From Pseudomonas khavaziana (GTDB taxonomy: Bacteria > Pseudomonadota > Gammaproteobacteria > Pseudomonadales > Pseudomonadaceae): a stretch of DNA of 64,000 bases. The stretch is taken from NCBI RefSeq assembly GCF_019145205.1, contig NZ_JAHSTT010000002.1, forward strand, positions 248,001 to 312,000, written 5' to 3'. The position numbers and the translations under genes were made by a program. The notes beneath the pieces are model-generated. The model searched no databases. It had not been told where the DNA came from and was given only the letters and a program-made list of their open reading frames with translations. Shown here piece after piece: positions 54,811 to 63,252 of the stretch; within the stretch, counting starts at the first letter, position 1, and every line of letters starts with the position of its first letter.

Positions 54811-56235
54811 TCAGTCCGCCGTTTCTGCCAGCAGTTTGCTTGCGGCGGCGCCGACCTTGCGCACGGCCTCTTCAATCTGTGGCGTTGGCTTGGCAGCGTA
54901 GTTCATGCGCAGGCAATTACGATACTTGCCGGAGGCAGAAAAGATACTGCCTACAGCGACTTGCACCCCTTGTTCCACCAGCACACGGTTGAGCTTCAAG
55001 GTGTCGAAGCCCTCCGGCAGTTCGATCCACAGCATGAAGCTGCCCTGAGGGCGACTGGCGCGGGTGCCGGCGGGGAAGTAGCGGCTGACCCAGTCGAGCA
55101 TCAAGTCGCGATTACGCTGGTATTGCGTGCGCATCTTGCGCAAATGTGGCTCGAAGTAGCCGCCTTTTAGAAATTCGGCGATCGCGATCTGCGGCTGGGT
55201 TGCGGTGGAGCCGGTGCTGATGTATTTCATGTGCAGCACTCGTTCCAGATACCGACCGGGGGCCACCCAGCCAATGCGCAGGCCCGGCGCCAGGGTTTTC
55301 GAGAATGAGCTGCACAGCAGCACGCGGCCATCTTCGTCGAAGGATTTGATCGTGCGCGGGCGCGGGTAGCTGTAGGCCAGTTCGCCATACACATCGTCTT
55401 CGATGATGGCCACGTCGAAGCGTTGGGCCAGGGTCAGCAATGCGCGTTTACGCGCCTCCGGCATGATGTAGCCCAACGGGTTGTTACAGTTCGGGGTGAG
55501 CTGGATGACTTTGATTGGCCACTGCTCCAACGCCAGCTCAAGGGCCTCGAGGCTGATGCCGGTGAGCGGGTCGGTGGGTATCTCCAAGGCTTTCATGCCC
55601 AGGCCCTTGAGGGTCTGCATGGCGCCGTGGAAGCTGGGTGAGTCCACCGCGACGATATCCCCAGGCTCACAAATCGCATGGATGCTGGCGGACAGCGCTT
55701 CGTGACAACCGGTCGTGATCACGATGTCTTCGGCGCTCAATTGGCAGCCGGAATCCAGTGAAAGACGGGCGATTTGCTCGCGCAGTTCCATACAGCCGAG
55801 GATATTGTCGTAATACAATCCCGGCATGTCCTGGCGCCGACTCACCCGGGCCAGGCTGCGTAACAGTGGCTTTAGGGTGGGCGACAATACATCTGGCATG
55901 CCCCGCCCCATCTGTATGACGTCCTTGCGCGGCACTGCACGAATCAGCTCAAGCACCTGGTCCCACTGGGAGATGTCCACTGGTCGCTGAGCCGGGCGAC
56001 CAACCTCGGGCAGCGCAGGCAGCTCTCGACCGACGGGCACAAAATAACCAGACTTGGGTCTAGGCGTTGCCAGGCCGTTGTCTTCGAGCAACCGGTAGGC
56101 TTGCTGCACGGTGCTCAGGCTGACCCCGTGTTCAACACTCAATGCCCGTACCGAAGGCAATCGGTCCCCAGGGCGATAGAAGCCCTGCTCAATGCGGGTG
56201 CCGAGTAATTCGGCCAGGTTGACGTAGAGGGTCAT
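54811..56235 (-). CDS. MocR-type GntR/aminotransferase regulator
   Basis: A 474-residue MocR-family transcription factor: an N-terminal winged helix of the GntR class (FYRPGDRLPSVRALSVEHGV, SLSTVQQAYRLLEDNGL, about 18-56) joined to a fold-type I aminotransferase domain. The PLP lysine is present (SSFSKTLAPGLRIGW, Lys313), as are ITTGCHEALSASI and TPNCNNPLGYIMP. It may sense PLP or an amino-acid adduct and not catalyse transamination. Its target is unknown; the divergent DUF1127 gene is the obvious candidate because several TATCTGTA-type repeats fill the 166-bp gap between them. Confidence 0.92.
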   Translation of the reverse strand: MTLYVNLAELLGTRIEQGFYRPGDRLPSVRALSVEHGVSLSTVQQAYRLLEDNGLATPRPKSGYFVPVGRELPALPEVGRPAQRPVDISQWDQVLELIRAVPRKDVIQMGRGMPDVLSPTLKPLLRSLARVSRRQDMPGLYYDNILGCMELREQIARLSLDSGCQLSAEDIVITTGCHEALSASIHAICEPGDIVAVDSPSFHGAMQTLKGLGMKALEIPTDPLTGISLEALELALEQWPIKVIQLTPNCNNPLGYIMPEARKRALLTLAQRFDVAIIEDDVYGELAYSYPRPRTIKSFDEDGRVLLCSSFSKTLAPGLRIGWVAPGRYLERVLHMKYISTGSTATQPQIAIAEFLKGGYFEPHLRKMRTQYQRNRDLMLDWVSRYFPAGTRASRPQGSFMLWIELPEGFDTLKLNRVLVEQGVQVAVGSIFSASGKYRNCLRMNYAAKPTPQIEEAVRKVGAAASKLLAETAD

Positions 56236-56254
56236 GGTGGTCGCTCCCGAAGGA

Positions 56255-56343
56255 CCAGTACAGATAGGGCGAAAATACAGGATTCAGCCAAGCACGGGCA
56301 GTATCTGTATGGATTTAATAAAAACAGGTTGAATCTGTAATGG
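56255..56343. promoter_or_regulatory. Repeated TATCTGTA-type sites between mocR and DUF1127 genes
   Basis: Three related sites occur: CTATCTGTACTGG on the minus strand (56255-56267), GTATCTGTATGG (56301-56312) and AATCTGTAATGG (56332-56343) on the plus strand, the last two 31 bp apart; a partial fourth (TCCTGTATT) lies near 56273 on the minus strand. Such direct repeats are what MocR regulators usually bind, so autoregulation and control of the DUF1127 gene are inferred. Confidence 0.5.
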
Positions 56344-56401
56344 TTTTTTCCACTCGCGCATTCTGGTCACTCAAGGCAATACGCCAATGAGGGGCAGTAA
56401 A

Positions 56402-56626
56402 ATGGACGGTATGAGCGATGTGCGACTGGCGTTACGCAGTCAGGAACTGGAAGCGGAGCAGGAGCGGACGATAACTGCGCCGACCGATAATCGGTGGGGG
56501 TTGTTCTGGCGTCGTCGTCATACACGCAAAGCCCTGCTGGACCTGACCACTGCGCAATTGCGCGACGTCGGGCTTAGCGCAGAACAAGCGCGCCATGAAG
56601 GTTTGAAATCCTTCTGGCGCGATTGA
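56402..56626 (+). CDS. Small DUF1127 protein
   Basis: A 74-residue basic protein with the C-terminal DUF1127 motif (FWRRRHTRKALLDLTTAQLR then DVGLS). Some small DUF1127 proteins in alphaproteobacteria bind RNA and affect phosphate or carbon metabolism; the role here is unknown. I prefer ATG 56402 (MDGMSDVRL), preceded by GAGGGGCAG; ATGs at 56387 and 56411 are alternatives. It is divergent from the MocR gene. Its TGA directly abuts the stop of the convergent oxidoreductase (TGATCA), leaving no space for a terminator. Confidence 0.82.
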   Translation: MDGMSDVRLALRSQELEAEQERTITAPTDNRWGLFWRRRHTRKALLDLTTAQLRDVGLSAEQARHEGLKSFWRD

Positions 56627-57919
56627 TCAGACCAGTTCCTTGAGGCGGTGCCAGAGCATCCCCAGGGCCAGCAGGGGCGAGCGCAGGTGTTTGCCCCCGG
56701 GGAAGGTGATGTGTGGCACTTGGGCGAACAGGTCGAAGCGCCCTTGCTGCTCGCCGCTGATGGCCTCGGCCAACAGCTTGCCCGCCAAGTGGGTGGCGTT
56801 GAGGCCGTGACCGGCGTAGGCCTGGGCGTAATACACGTTGGGGTGATCGGCCAGGCGACCAATCTGGGGCAGCCGATTGGCACCGATGCCGATCATGCCG
56901 CCCCATTGGTAATCAATCTTCACCTCGGCCATTTGTGGGAACACCTGCAACATCTTCGGCCGCATATAAGCGCCGATGTCCTTCGGGTCACGACCGGAAT
57001 AGTGGCAGGCGCCACCGAACAACAGGCGGCGGTCAGCGGACAGGCGGAAGTAGTCCACCGTCACGCGTTGGTCGCACACGGCCATATTCTGCGGCAGCAG
57101 GTTAGCGGCTTGCGCCTGGCTCAAGGGTTCGGTGGCGATGATATAGCTGCCGGCGGGCAGCACCTTGCCGCTTAGTTGCGGGTTTAGCCCGTTCAGGTAG
57201 GCGTTGCAGGCGAGCACCAGGGTCTTGGCGCACACACTGCCTTGGGCCGTGTGCACCTTGACCTCGGGGCCGTAGTCGATGCGGGTCACTTCTGATTGTT
57301 CATACAGTTTTGCGCCCAACTGCTGTGCGACGCCGGCTTCACCCAGCGCAAGGTTCAGTGGGTGCAGGTGGCCGGAGCCCATGTCTATCATGCCGCCGAC
57401 ATAGCGGTCGGAGCCGATCACGCTGCCCATCTCGCTGGCTTGCAGCAGGCGCACCTCATGGCGATAGCCCAAGCTGCTCAGCTCTTCGGCGTCTTCGGCC
57501 AGGCCCTGCAGGTCACGCGGTTTGTTGGCCAAATCGCAATAACCCCAGGTCAGGTCGCATGGAATCTGGTAGCGCTCCACACGCTCGCGCACGATCTCCA
57601 CGGCTTCCAGGCCCATCAGTTTCATCTGGCGCACGCCGTCGCTGCCAATCACGTTGGCGAATTGGTCCAGCCCGTGGCCGACACCGCGAATCAACTGGCC
57701 GCCATTGCGCCCGCTGGCACCCCAACCCATCTTGCGAGCCTCCAGCAACACCACACTGAAGCCGCGCTGGGCCAGTTCCAGGGCGGTATTGAGCCCGGAG
57801 AAACCACCGCCGATCACGCACACATCGGCACGCACATCGCCGGTCAACGTCGGGTAATCCGGTTGCGGCACGCTGCTGGCGGCGTAGTAGGAATCGGTGT
57901 GCCGGGCGCTGGCGGTCAT
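56627..57919 (-). CDS. PuuB-like FAD-dependent amine oxidoreductase
   Basis: A 430-residue DAO-family flavoprotein closest in pattern to gamma-glutamylputrescine oxidase PuuB/PauB, which oxidises glutamylated polyamines to aldehydes for KauB-type dehydrogenases. The FAD fold is N-terminal (VCVIGGGFSGLNTALELAQR, about 33-52), with GWGASGRNGGQL after it, and a C-terminal cofactor loop (YAQAYAGHGLNATHLAGKLL). ATG 57919 has AGGG upstream; another ATG lies three codons earlier. Pseudomonads have several PauB paralogues with different substrates, so the exact amine cannot be named. No TGTT-N9-GAAC site was seen in its upstream gap. Confidence 0.85.
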   Translation of the reverse strand: MTASARHTDSYYAASSVPQPDYPTLTGDVRADVCVIGGGFSGLNTALELAQRGFSVVLLEARKMGWGASGRNGGQLIRGVGHGLDQFANVIGSDGVRQMKLMGLEAVEIVRERVERYQIPCDLTWGYCDLANKPRDLQGLAEDAEELSSLGYRHEVRLLQASEMGSVIGSDRYVGGMIDMGSGHLHPLNLALGEAGVAQQLGAKLYEQSEVTRIDYGPEVKVHTAQGSVCAKTLVLACNAYLNGLNPQLSGKVLPAGSYIIATEPLSQAQAANLLPQNMAVCDQRVTVDYFRLSADRRLLFGGACHYSGRDPKDIGAYMRPKMLQVFPQMAEVKIDYQWGGMIGIGANRLPQIGRLADHPNVYYAQAYAGHGLNATHLAGKLLAEAISGEQQGRFDLFAQVPHITFPGGKHLRSPLLALGMLWHRLKELV

Positions 57920-58034
57920 GGGGAGCATCCCTGTCTGGAAAATTTGACGCAGGATACAGCGGTCGGACGAAGCTGTCTGCGCAGGGCGTTTTGCGTCAGA
58001 ATCCACGCCTATTCGCGGTTCGGTGTGTGTTTCG

Positions 58035-58388
58035 ATGAGTTGCAACAGGCAGAAAATCAGCGCGCTGCGTCGACAGATTCCTTCGTTCGAGTGCGTCCCA
58101 GGTTGTCACGACTGCTGTGGGCCGGTGACCACGTCGCCTGAGGAAATGTCGCGCCTGCCGCGCAAGACCGCCGCCGAGCAGGAGGCGGCCATGGATGAGC
58201 TGAACTGCGTGCACCTGGGGCCCAACGGTTGCACGGTGTACGACGAGCGGCCGCTGATCTGCCGGTTGTTTGGTACCACCAAGACCTTGCCGTGCCCCAA
58301 TGGACGGGGGCCGGTGGAGCTGATTCATCCAAGGGTGGAAAAGCAGATCCATGAGTACATGGCGAGCACCCGGCAGGTACTGGTCTAG
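58035..58388 (+). CDS. YkgJ-family cysteine-cluster protein
   Basis: A 117-residue protein of the YkgJ family, proposed to bind zinc or an iron-sulfur cluster through conserved cysteines; function unknown. The cysteines are in CVPGCHDCCGPV (about 24-35), LNCVHLGPNGC (about 56-66), LICRLFGTT and LPCPNG. The start at 58035 (MSCNRQKISALRRQ) gives the usual family N-terminus. Divergent from the oxidoreductase and convergent with dadR. Confidence 0.85.
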   Translation: MSCNRQKISALRRQIPSFECVPGCHDCCGPVTTSPEEMSRLPRKTAAEQEAAMDELNCVHLGPNGCTVYDERPLICRLFGTTKTLPCPNGRGPVELIHPRVEKQIHEYMASTRQVLV

Positions 58389-58400
58389 CGGATGCACGGT

Positions 58401-58426
58401 CAATGTGGGAGCAAGCCCCCACATTG
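58401..58426. repeat. Short REP-type hairpin between convergent genes
   Basis: CAATGTGGG and CCCACATTG flank AGCAAGCC, a minimal version of the GTGGGAGGGGGCTTGC repeat. It sits between the convergent stops of the YkgJ gene and dadR and can form a transcript-ending hairpin. Confidence 0.7.
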
Positions 58427-58432
58427 TGTCAT

Positions 58433-58921
58433 TCAATCCGGAATCGGCAGGTTAAGGCTCTCTTTCACCTCTTCCATCACGATATAGCTCTTGGATTCGC
58501 GCACATGGGGCAGCTTGAGCAAGATATCGCCGAGCAATTTGCGGTACGAAGCCATTTCGGAAATCCGCGCCTTTACCAGATAGTCAAAGTCCCCTGAAAC
58601 CAAGTGGCACTCCAGTACATGGGGCAGTTTCAGCACGGCGCGGCGAAACTCTTCGAAGGTATCGCCGGACTTGTAATCGAGGCTGATCTCGACAAATACC
58701 AGCAAGCTTCCCTTCAAATGCTGGGGGTTGAGCCGCGCGTTGTAGCCCATGATGATCCCCTCGCGCTCCAGGCGCCGTACCCGTTCGGTACAGGGCGTGG
58801 TGGACAGCCCGACCTTTTCCCCCAACTCCGTGAACGAAATACGCCCATCGGTTTGCAGGATGCGCAGGATATTGCGGTCGATCTTGTCCAGCTCCCGCTT
58901 GGTCTGGGTGTTGGTACGCAT
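58433..58921 (-). CDS. dadR: Lrp-family regulator DadR
   Basis: DadR is the Lrp/AsnC-type regulator that activates the D-alanine dehydrogenase operon in response to alanine. The 162-residue protein starts MRTNTQTKRELDKIDRNILR, has the helix-turn-helix (FTELGEKVGLSTTPCTERVR, about 31-50) and a C-terminal RAM/ligand-binding domain (HLVSGDFDYLVKARISEMAS). It is divergent from dadA across 156 bp. The reading frame can be extended far upstream across the antisense of dadA, which is an artefact. Confidence 0.95.
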   Translation of the reverse strand: MRTNTQTKRELDKIDRNILRILQTDGRISFTELGEKVGLSTTPCTERVRRLEREGIIMGYNARLNPQHLKGSLLVFVEISLDYKSGDTFEEFRRAVLKLPHVLECHLVSGDFDYLVKARISEMASYRKLLGDILLKLPHVRESKSYIVMEEVKESLNLPIPD

Positions 58922-59011
58922 AGGGGATACGCCTCTGTGAAAAGGGTTTTTGCCGAGAATTGTCGCCAAATATAGGTATTTATATAGTGAAATGCACTGG
59001 TGATTGCTTTT

Positions 59012-59017
59012 TATACT
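59012..59017 (+). promoter_or_regulatory. Probable -10 element of dadA
   Basis: TATACT lies 60 nt before the dadA start, with no good -35 at 16-18 bp (the region reads GTGAAATGC). A weak -35 fits an activator-dependent promoter, consistent with DadR control. The 156-bp gap is otherwise AT-rich (ATATAGGTATTTATATAG), as often seen at Lrp-family binding regions. Confidence 0.4.
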
Positions 59018-59077
59018 GCGCCCATCATTGCTCGAATAACACACGTCAGCGGCTAAGCCCGTGATGAGGATATAAAA

Positions 59078-60379
59078 ATGCGCGTTCTGGTCTTGGGTAG
59101 CGGCGTCATTGGGGTAACCAGTGCCTACTATTTGGCGCGGGCCGGCTTCGACGTTGTCGTGGTCGATCGTCAGCCTGCCGCTGCCATGGAAACCAGTTTC
59201 GCCAACGCCGGCCAGGTCTCTCCTGGCTACGCATCCCCATGGGCTGCGCCGGGCGTGCCGCTCAAGGCCATCAAGTGGTTGTTGCAACGCCACGCGCCGC
59301 TGGCGATCAAGGCCACCGCCGACATCGATCAATACCTGTGGATGGCGCAGATGCTGCGCAACTGCACGGCCAGCCGCTATGCGGTGAACAAGGAGCGCAT
59401 GGTGCGCCTGTCCGAGTACAGTCGTGACTGCCTTGACGAGTTGCGCGCCGAGACCGGCATTGCCTACGAAGGCCGTAGCCTCGGTACGACCCAGCTGTTC
59501 CGCACCCAGGCCCAGCTCGACGGTGCCGCCAAGGACATCGCCGTGCTGCAGGAGTCCGGCGTGCCCTTCGAACTGCTTGATCGCGCCGGCATTGCCCGGG
59601 TTGAACCGGCCCTGGCCAGCGTCACGGATATCCTCGCCGGTGCCCTGCGTTTGCCGAATGACCAGACTGGCGACTGCCAGATGTTCACCACGCGCCTGGC
59701 TGATATGTGCAAGCAGTTGGGTGTGGAGTTCCGCTTTGAGCAGGACATCCAGCGTCTCGACTACGCGGGCGATCGCATCAACGGTGTGTGGATAGACGGC
59801 AAGCTGGAAACCGCCGACCGCTACGTCCTGGCCCTTGGCAGTTATTCGCCGAAGCTGCTCAAGCCATTGGGGATCAAGGCACCGGTATACCCGCTCAAGG
59901 GCTACTCGCTGACCGTGCCGATCACCAACCCGGCCATGGCACCGACCTCGACTATTCTCGACGAGACCTACAAAGTCGCGATCACCCGTTTCGACAACCG
60001 CATTCGTGTTGGTGGCATGGCTGAAATAGCCGGTTTTGACCTGTCGCTGAAGCAGCAAAGACGTGAAACCCTGGAGATGATCGTCAACGACCTTTATCCT
60101 CAGGGCGGCGATTTGGCCCAAGCCAGTTTCTGGACCGGCCTGCGCCCGACCACGCCCGACGGCACGCCGATTGTCGGTGCGACCCCATTCAAGAACCTGT
60201 TCCTGAATACCGGCCACGGCACGCTCGGTTGGACCATGGCTTGTGGCTCCGGTCGCTTGCTGGCCGACCTGATAGCCAGGAAAACCCCGCAGATCAGCGC
60301 CGCAGGCCTCGATATTTCCCGTTATGGCAACCACCAGGAGTCCGCAAAACATGTCAATCCAGCGCCAGCTCATCAATGA
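59078..60379 (+). CDS. dadA: D-amino acid dehydrogenase DadA
   Basis: DadA is the FAD-dependent, membrane-associated dehydrogenase that converts D-alanine (and other D-amino acids) to pyruvate via an imine, passing electrons to the respiratory chain. The 433-residue protein has the dinucleotide-binding start [20 protein letters not shown], the family block [20 protein letters not shown] and the C-terminal [20 protein letters not shown]. The 3' end overlaps the RidA-like gene by 29 nt. It is the first gene of dadA-ridA-dadX, the catabolic unit that also handles L-alanine by racemisation. Confidence 0.96.
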   Translation: MRVLVLGSGVIGVTSAYYLARAGFDVVVVDRQPAAAMETSFANAGQVSPGYASPWAAPGVPLKAIKWLLQRHAPLAIKATADIDQYLWMAQMLRNCTASRYAVNKERMVRLSEYSRDCLDELRAETGIAYEGRSLGTTQLFRTQAQLDGAAKDIAVLQESGVPFELLDRAGIARVEPALASVTDILAGALRLPNDQTGDCQMFTTRLADMCKQLGVEFRFEQDIQRLDYAGDRINGVWIDGKLETADRYVLALGSYSPKLLKPLGIKAPVYPLKGYSLTVPITNPAMAPTSTILDETYKVAITRFDNRIRVGGMAEIAGFDLSLKQQRRETLEMIVNDLYPQGGDLAQASFWTGLRPTTPDGTPIVGATPFKNLFLNTGHGTLGWTMACGSGRLLADLIARKTPQISAAGLDISRYGNHQESAKHVNPAPAHQ

Positions 60380-60704
60380 GCGCATGAGCCAGATCGTTGT
60401 CCACAGCGGTACCGTGTATCTGGCGGGGCAAGTCGGCGACGACATGAGCGCCGGGATTGAACAGCAGACCCGTGAAACCCTGGCCAATATCGAGCGTCTG
60501 CTGGACCTGGCCGGCACTGACAAGAGCAAGTTGCTGTCGGTGACGATCTATTTGAAAGACATCGACGCTGACTTCGCCGGCATGAACGCGGTATGGGACA
60601 AGTGGCTGCCCAAGGGCGTTGCCCCGGCCCGGGCCACGGTTGAAGCCAAACTCTGCGAGCCGCAAATCCTGGTCGAGCTGTCCGTCGTGGCTGCGCTGCC
60701 TTAA
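60351..60704 (+). CDS. RidA-family protein in the D-alanine operon
   Basis: A 117-residue RidA-like protein, likely hydrolysing the imine released by DadA. It contains [15 protein letters not shown] (about 22-36), a conserved arginine ([12 protein letters not shown]) and a terminal [11 protein letters not shown] in place of the classic VEMDAI. The ATG at 60351 lies inside dadA; AGGAG is 10 nt upstream. A RidA-like gene between dadA and dadX is also known in P. aeruginosa. It differs from the archetypal ridA at 34456, so it belongs to another subfamily. Confidence 0.9.
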   Translation: MSIQRQLINERMSQIVVHSGTVYLAGQVGDDMSAGIEQQTRETLANIERLLDLAGTDKSKLLSVTIYLKDIDADFAGMNAVWDKWLPKGVAPARATVEAKLCEPQILVELSVVAALP

Positions 60705-60783
60705 TAACGATCCCTCTCCCGGCGCCGACGCTGTTGGTCGGCACCGGTTTTTTCTTCACCTTGCTGCCTAGAAGCCCGCCGCC

Positions 60784-61857
60784 ATGCGTCCAGCCCGTGC
60801 CCTGATCGACCTCCAGGCCCTGCGCCATAACTATCAACTGGCCCGTGAAGTCACGGGGGCCAAGGCCCTCGCCGTGATCAAGGCCGACGCCTACGGCCAT
60901 GGTGCCGTGCGTGTGGCGCAGGCGCTGGAAGCCGAGGCCGACGGGTTTGCCGTGGCGTGCATCGAGGAAGCCCTGGAATTGCGTGCTGCCGGCATTCGTG
61001 CGCCGGTGCTGCTGCTGGAAGGGTTTTTCGAGGCCGACGAGCTGCCGCTGATCATCGAGCATGACCTGTGGTGCGTGGTGCATTCGCTGTGGCAGTTGGA
61101 CGCCATCGAACAGGCCCGCCTGAGCAAGCCGTTGACGGTGTGGCTCAAGCTGGACTCGGGCATGCACCGTGTCGGCCTGCATCCCAAGGATTACCACGAG
61201 GCCTATCAGCGCCTGCTGGCCAGCGGCAAGGTCGCCAAGATCGTATTGATGAGCCACTTCGCCCGCGCCGATGAACTCGATTGCGTGCGCAGTGATGAAC
61301 AGGTGGCCGTATTCGAAGCGGCGCGAAAAGGCCTGGCGGCCGAAGTCAGCCTGCGCAATTCGCCGTCGGTGCTGGGCTGGCCGACGATGACCAGCGACTG
61401 GGTGCGCCCGGGCATCATGCTCTACGGTGCAACGCCATTTGGTGAAGACCAGGCGCTCGCTGCCCGTTTGCAGCCAGTGATGACCCTGGAGTCCAAAGTT
61501 ATCTGCGTACGCGAGCTACCAGCCGGTGAGCCCGTGGGCTATGGCGCCAAGTTCGTCACGCCCAAGCCGATGCGTGTTGGTGTAGTTGCCATGGGCTATG
61601 CCGACGGCTACCCGCGCCATGCGCCAACCGGCACGCCAGTGCTGGTGGCGGGCCAGCGCAGCCAACTGCTGGGGCGTGTGTCCATGGACATGCTCTGTGT
61701 CGACCTCACCGACGTACCCCAGGCGGGCCTTGGTTCCACTGTGGAACTGTGGGGCAAGACTATCCTCGCCAGTGACGTCGCTGTGGCCGCTGAGACCATT
61801 CCTTACCAGATCTTCTGCAATCTGCGCCGAGTGCCACGGCTCTATTCCGGGGCTTAG
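60784..61857 (+). CDS. dadX: Catabolic alanine racemase DadX
   Basis: DadX is a PLP-dependent racemase that converts L-alanine to D-alanine for oxidation by DadA and can supply D-alanine for peptidoglycan. The 357-residue protein has the PLP lysine 33 ([10 protein letters not shown]), the second catalytic residue Tyr253 (VGYGAKFV), and the dimer motifs [13 protein letters not shown] and [12 protein letters not shown]. It follows the RidA-like gene by 79 nt, in the same direction. The GATC-free gap holds a weak hairpin (GGCGCCGACG..GTCGGCACC) that could lower expression relative to dadA. Confidence 0.95.
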   Translation: MRPARALIDLQALRHNYQLAREVTGAKALAVIKADAYGHGAVRVAQALEAEADGFAVACIEEALELRAAGIRAPVLLLEGFFEADELPLIIEHDLWCVVHSLWQLDAIEQARLSKPLTVWLKLDSGMHRVGLHPKDYHEAYQRLLASGKVAKIVLMSHFARADELDCVRSDEQVAVFEAARKGLAAEVSLRNSPSVLGWPTMTSDWVRPGIMLYGATPFGEDQALAARLQPVMTLESKVICVRELPAGEPVGYGAKFVTPKPMRVGVVAMGYADGYPRHAPTGTPVLVAGQRSQLLGRVSMDMLCVDLTDVPQAGLGSTVELWGKTILASDVAVAAETIPYQIFCNLRRVPRLYSGA

Positions 61858-61898
61858 CCACCGGCTACGAACCAAGCTGTCCGGGATTTAGGCCCAAG

Positions 61899-61929
61899 TG
61901 TTGTAAATACTGAACGCTGTCGCCATGAT
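61899..61929 (+). promoter_or_regulatory. pauR promoter with overlapping candidate PauR operator
   Basis: TTGTAA (61901-61906), a 17-bp spacer and CATGAT (61924-61929) form a plausible sigma70 promoter. TGTTGTAAATACTGAACG (61899-61916) covers the -35 and fits TGTT-N9-GAAC, the same spacing as the two sites near kauB. This arrangement would give repression of pauR by its own product. Confidence 0.5.
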
Positions 61930-61973
61930 AACGCTCAATTACAACAAAGCCTGAATCCTAGGAGGCTCCTGCA

Positions 61974-62522
61974 TTGGACGTCGGCGAACGACTGCAATCC
62001 ATCCGTAAACTCAAAGGTCTTTCCCAGCGTGAGCTCGCCAAGCGTGCGGGCGTCACCAACAGCACCATTTCGATGATCGAGAAAAACAGCGTCAGCCCCT
62101 CGATCAGCTCCTTGCGCAAGGTGCTGGGCGGTATCCCCATGTCCATGGTCGAGTTCTTTTCCGAGGAGATCCTCCAGGAAATACCGACCCAGATCGTCTA
62201 TAAAGCCAATGAGCTGATCGACATCTCTGACGGTGCCGTCACCATGAAGCTGGTGGGGCGAGCACACCCGAGCCGGGCTATCGCATTTCTCAACGAAATC
62301 TACCCGCCGGGCGCCGACACGGGCGAAGAAATGCTCACCCACGAAGGCGAGGAAACCGGGATCCTGCTGGAGGGTCGCCTGGAATTGGTGGTCGGTCTTG
62401 AAACTTTTGTGCTCGAAGCTGGCGATAGCTACTACTTTGAAAGCACCAAGCCTCATCGTTTTCGCAACCCGTTCGACGTGCCGGCGCGACTAATCAGCGC
62501 AGCCACGCCCGCGAACTTTTAA
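61974..62522 (+). CDS. pauR: Polyamine catabolism repressor PauR (PuuR-like)
   Basis: PauR represses polyamine catabolism genes and is released by putrescine or cadaverine in P. aeruginosa. The 182-residue protein has an N-terminal XRE helix-turn-helix (SQRELAKRAGVTNSTISMIE, about 17-36) and a C-terminal cupin domain (HEGEETGILLEGRLELVV, GDSYYFESTKPHRFRN). Translation starts at TTG 61974: AGGAGG lies 8 nt upstream, the length matches the known protein, and no ATG fits. A rare start codon on a strong ribosome binding site suggests limited synthesis. A candidate operator overlaps its own promoter. Confidence 0.92.
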   Translation: MDVGERLQSIRKLKGLSQRELAKRAGVTNSTISMIEKNSVSPSISSLRKVLGGIPMSMVEFFSEEILQEIPTQIVYKANELIDISDGAVTMKLVGRAHPSRAIAFLNEIYPPGADTGEEMLTHEGEETGILLEGRLELVVGLETFVLEAGDSYYFESTKPHRFRNPFDVPARLISAATPANF

Positions 62523-62627
62523 CAGAAGAGGCGTCCTGCCAACGTTGTAGAGACGCCCGTGCAGTATTCCGTGAGGTTGAATCTCCCTTTATTTAATAGG
62601 GTTGTTTCGGCCAGGCGGGCTAACCGT

Positions 62628-62633
62628 TATACT
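62628..62633 (+). promoter_or_regulatory. Probable -10 element of cycB
   Basis: TATACT lies 58 nt before the cycB start; no well-spaced -35 is seen. The expected leader holds a perfect 8-bp stem, CGCCTGCG (62639-62646) with CGCAGGCG (62657-62664), a few bases downstream of the likely transcription start. Confidence 0.4.
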
Positions 62634-62691
62634 TTCGCCGCCTGCGAAACCGTGGCCGCAGGCGTGAATAGCCACCATTGAGGGTGAACGC

Positions 62692-63114
62692 GTGAACCTA
62701 ATTATGAAAATGCTGGCTGCACCAGCAACCGTACTGGCCCTATGGGCTGTCAGCGCTCAAGCTGCGAACAACGATGACATTGCCAAACGCCTGGAGCCTG
62801 TGGGCCAGGTATGCGTCCAGGGCCAGGAGTGCAAGGGCATGGAAGTCGCCGTGGCGGCGGGTGGTGGCGGTGCGAAAACCCCAGACGAGATTATCGCCAA
62901 GCATTGTAACGCTTGCCACAGCACTGGCTTGCTGGGAGCACCGAAAATCGGTGATACCGCTGCCTGGAAAGAGCGCGCCGATCATCAGGGCGGCCTCGAC
63001 GGCATCCTGGCCAAGGCCATCACCGGTATCAACGCCATGCCGCCAAAAGGCACCTGCTCTGATTGCTCGGATGAAGACCTCAAAGGCGCCATCAAGAAGA
63101 TGTCTGGTCTGTAA
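62692..63114 (+). CDS. cycB: Cytochrome c5
   Basis: CycB is a small periplasmic c-type cytochrome that can carry electrons to terminal oxidases. The 140-residue precursor has a signal peptide (LAAPATVLALWAVSAQAA, cleaved near residue 25), the haem motif CNACH (Cys72, Cys75, His76), a probable methionine ligand in INAMPPKG, and the extra C-terminal CSDCSDEDL pair of cysteines typical of cytochrome c5. GTG 62692 has GAGGG upstream; an ATG four codons later would also give a signal peptide. It is followed by a clear terminator. Confidence 0.93.
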   Translation: MNLIMKMLAAPATVLALWAVSAQAANNDDIAKRLEPVGQVCVQGQECKGMEVAVAAGGGGAKTPDEIIAKHCNACHSTGLLGAPKIGDTAAWKERADHQGGLDGILAKAITGINAMPPKGTCSDCSDEDLKGAIKKMSGL

Positions 63115-63132
63115 TCAGCCATCTTCGCCAAA

Positions 63133-63157
63133 AACGCCGCTTACGAGCGGCTTTTTT
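63133..63157 (+). terminator. Rho-independent terminator after cycB
   Basis: GCCGC-TTACGA-GCGGC forms the stem at 63136-63151 and six T residues follow, 22 nt beyond the cycB stop. Confidence 0.88.
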
Positions 63158-63252
63158 GTGCGTGCGATTTTGTGTTTCGAGGCTGTTCATTGCAGCAAAG
63201 ACGCGGCAAGCTCGGTCCAACTCCAATTCATGGAATGTTCGGGAGCAGTCGG

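Noticed and set aside
58433..60529. A 698-residue protein ending in the DadR sequence
   Set aside because: The upstream part is the antisense of dadA joined by chance to dadR; the Lrp-family start at 58921 is canonical.
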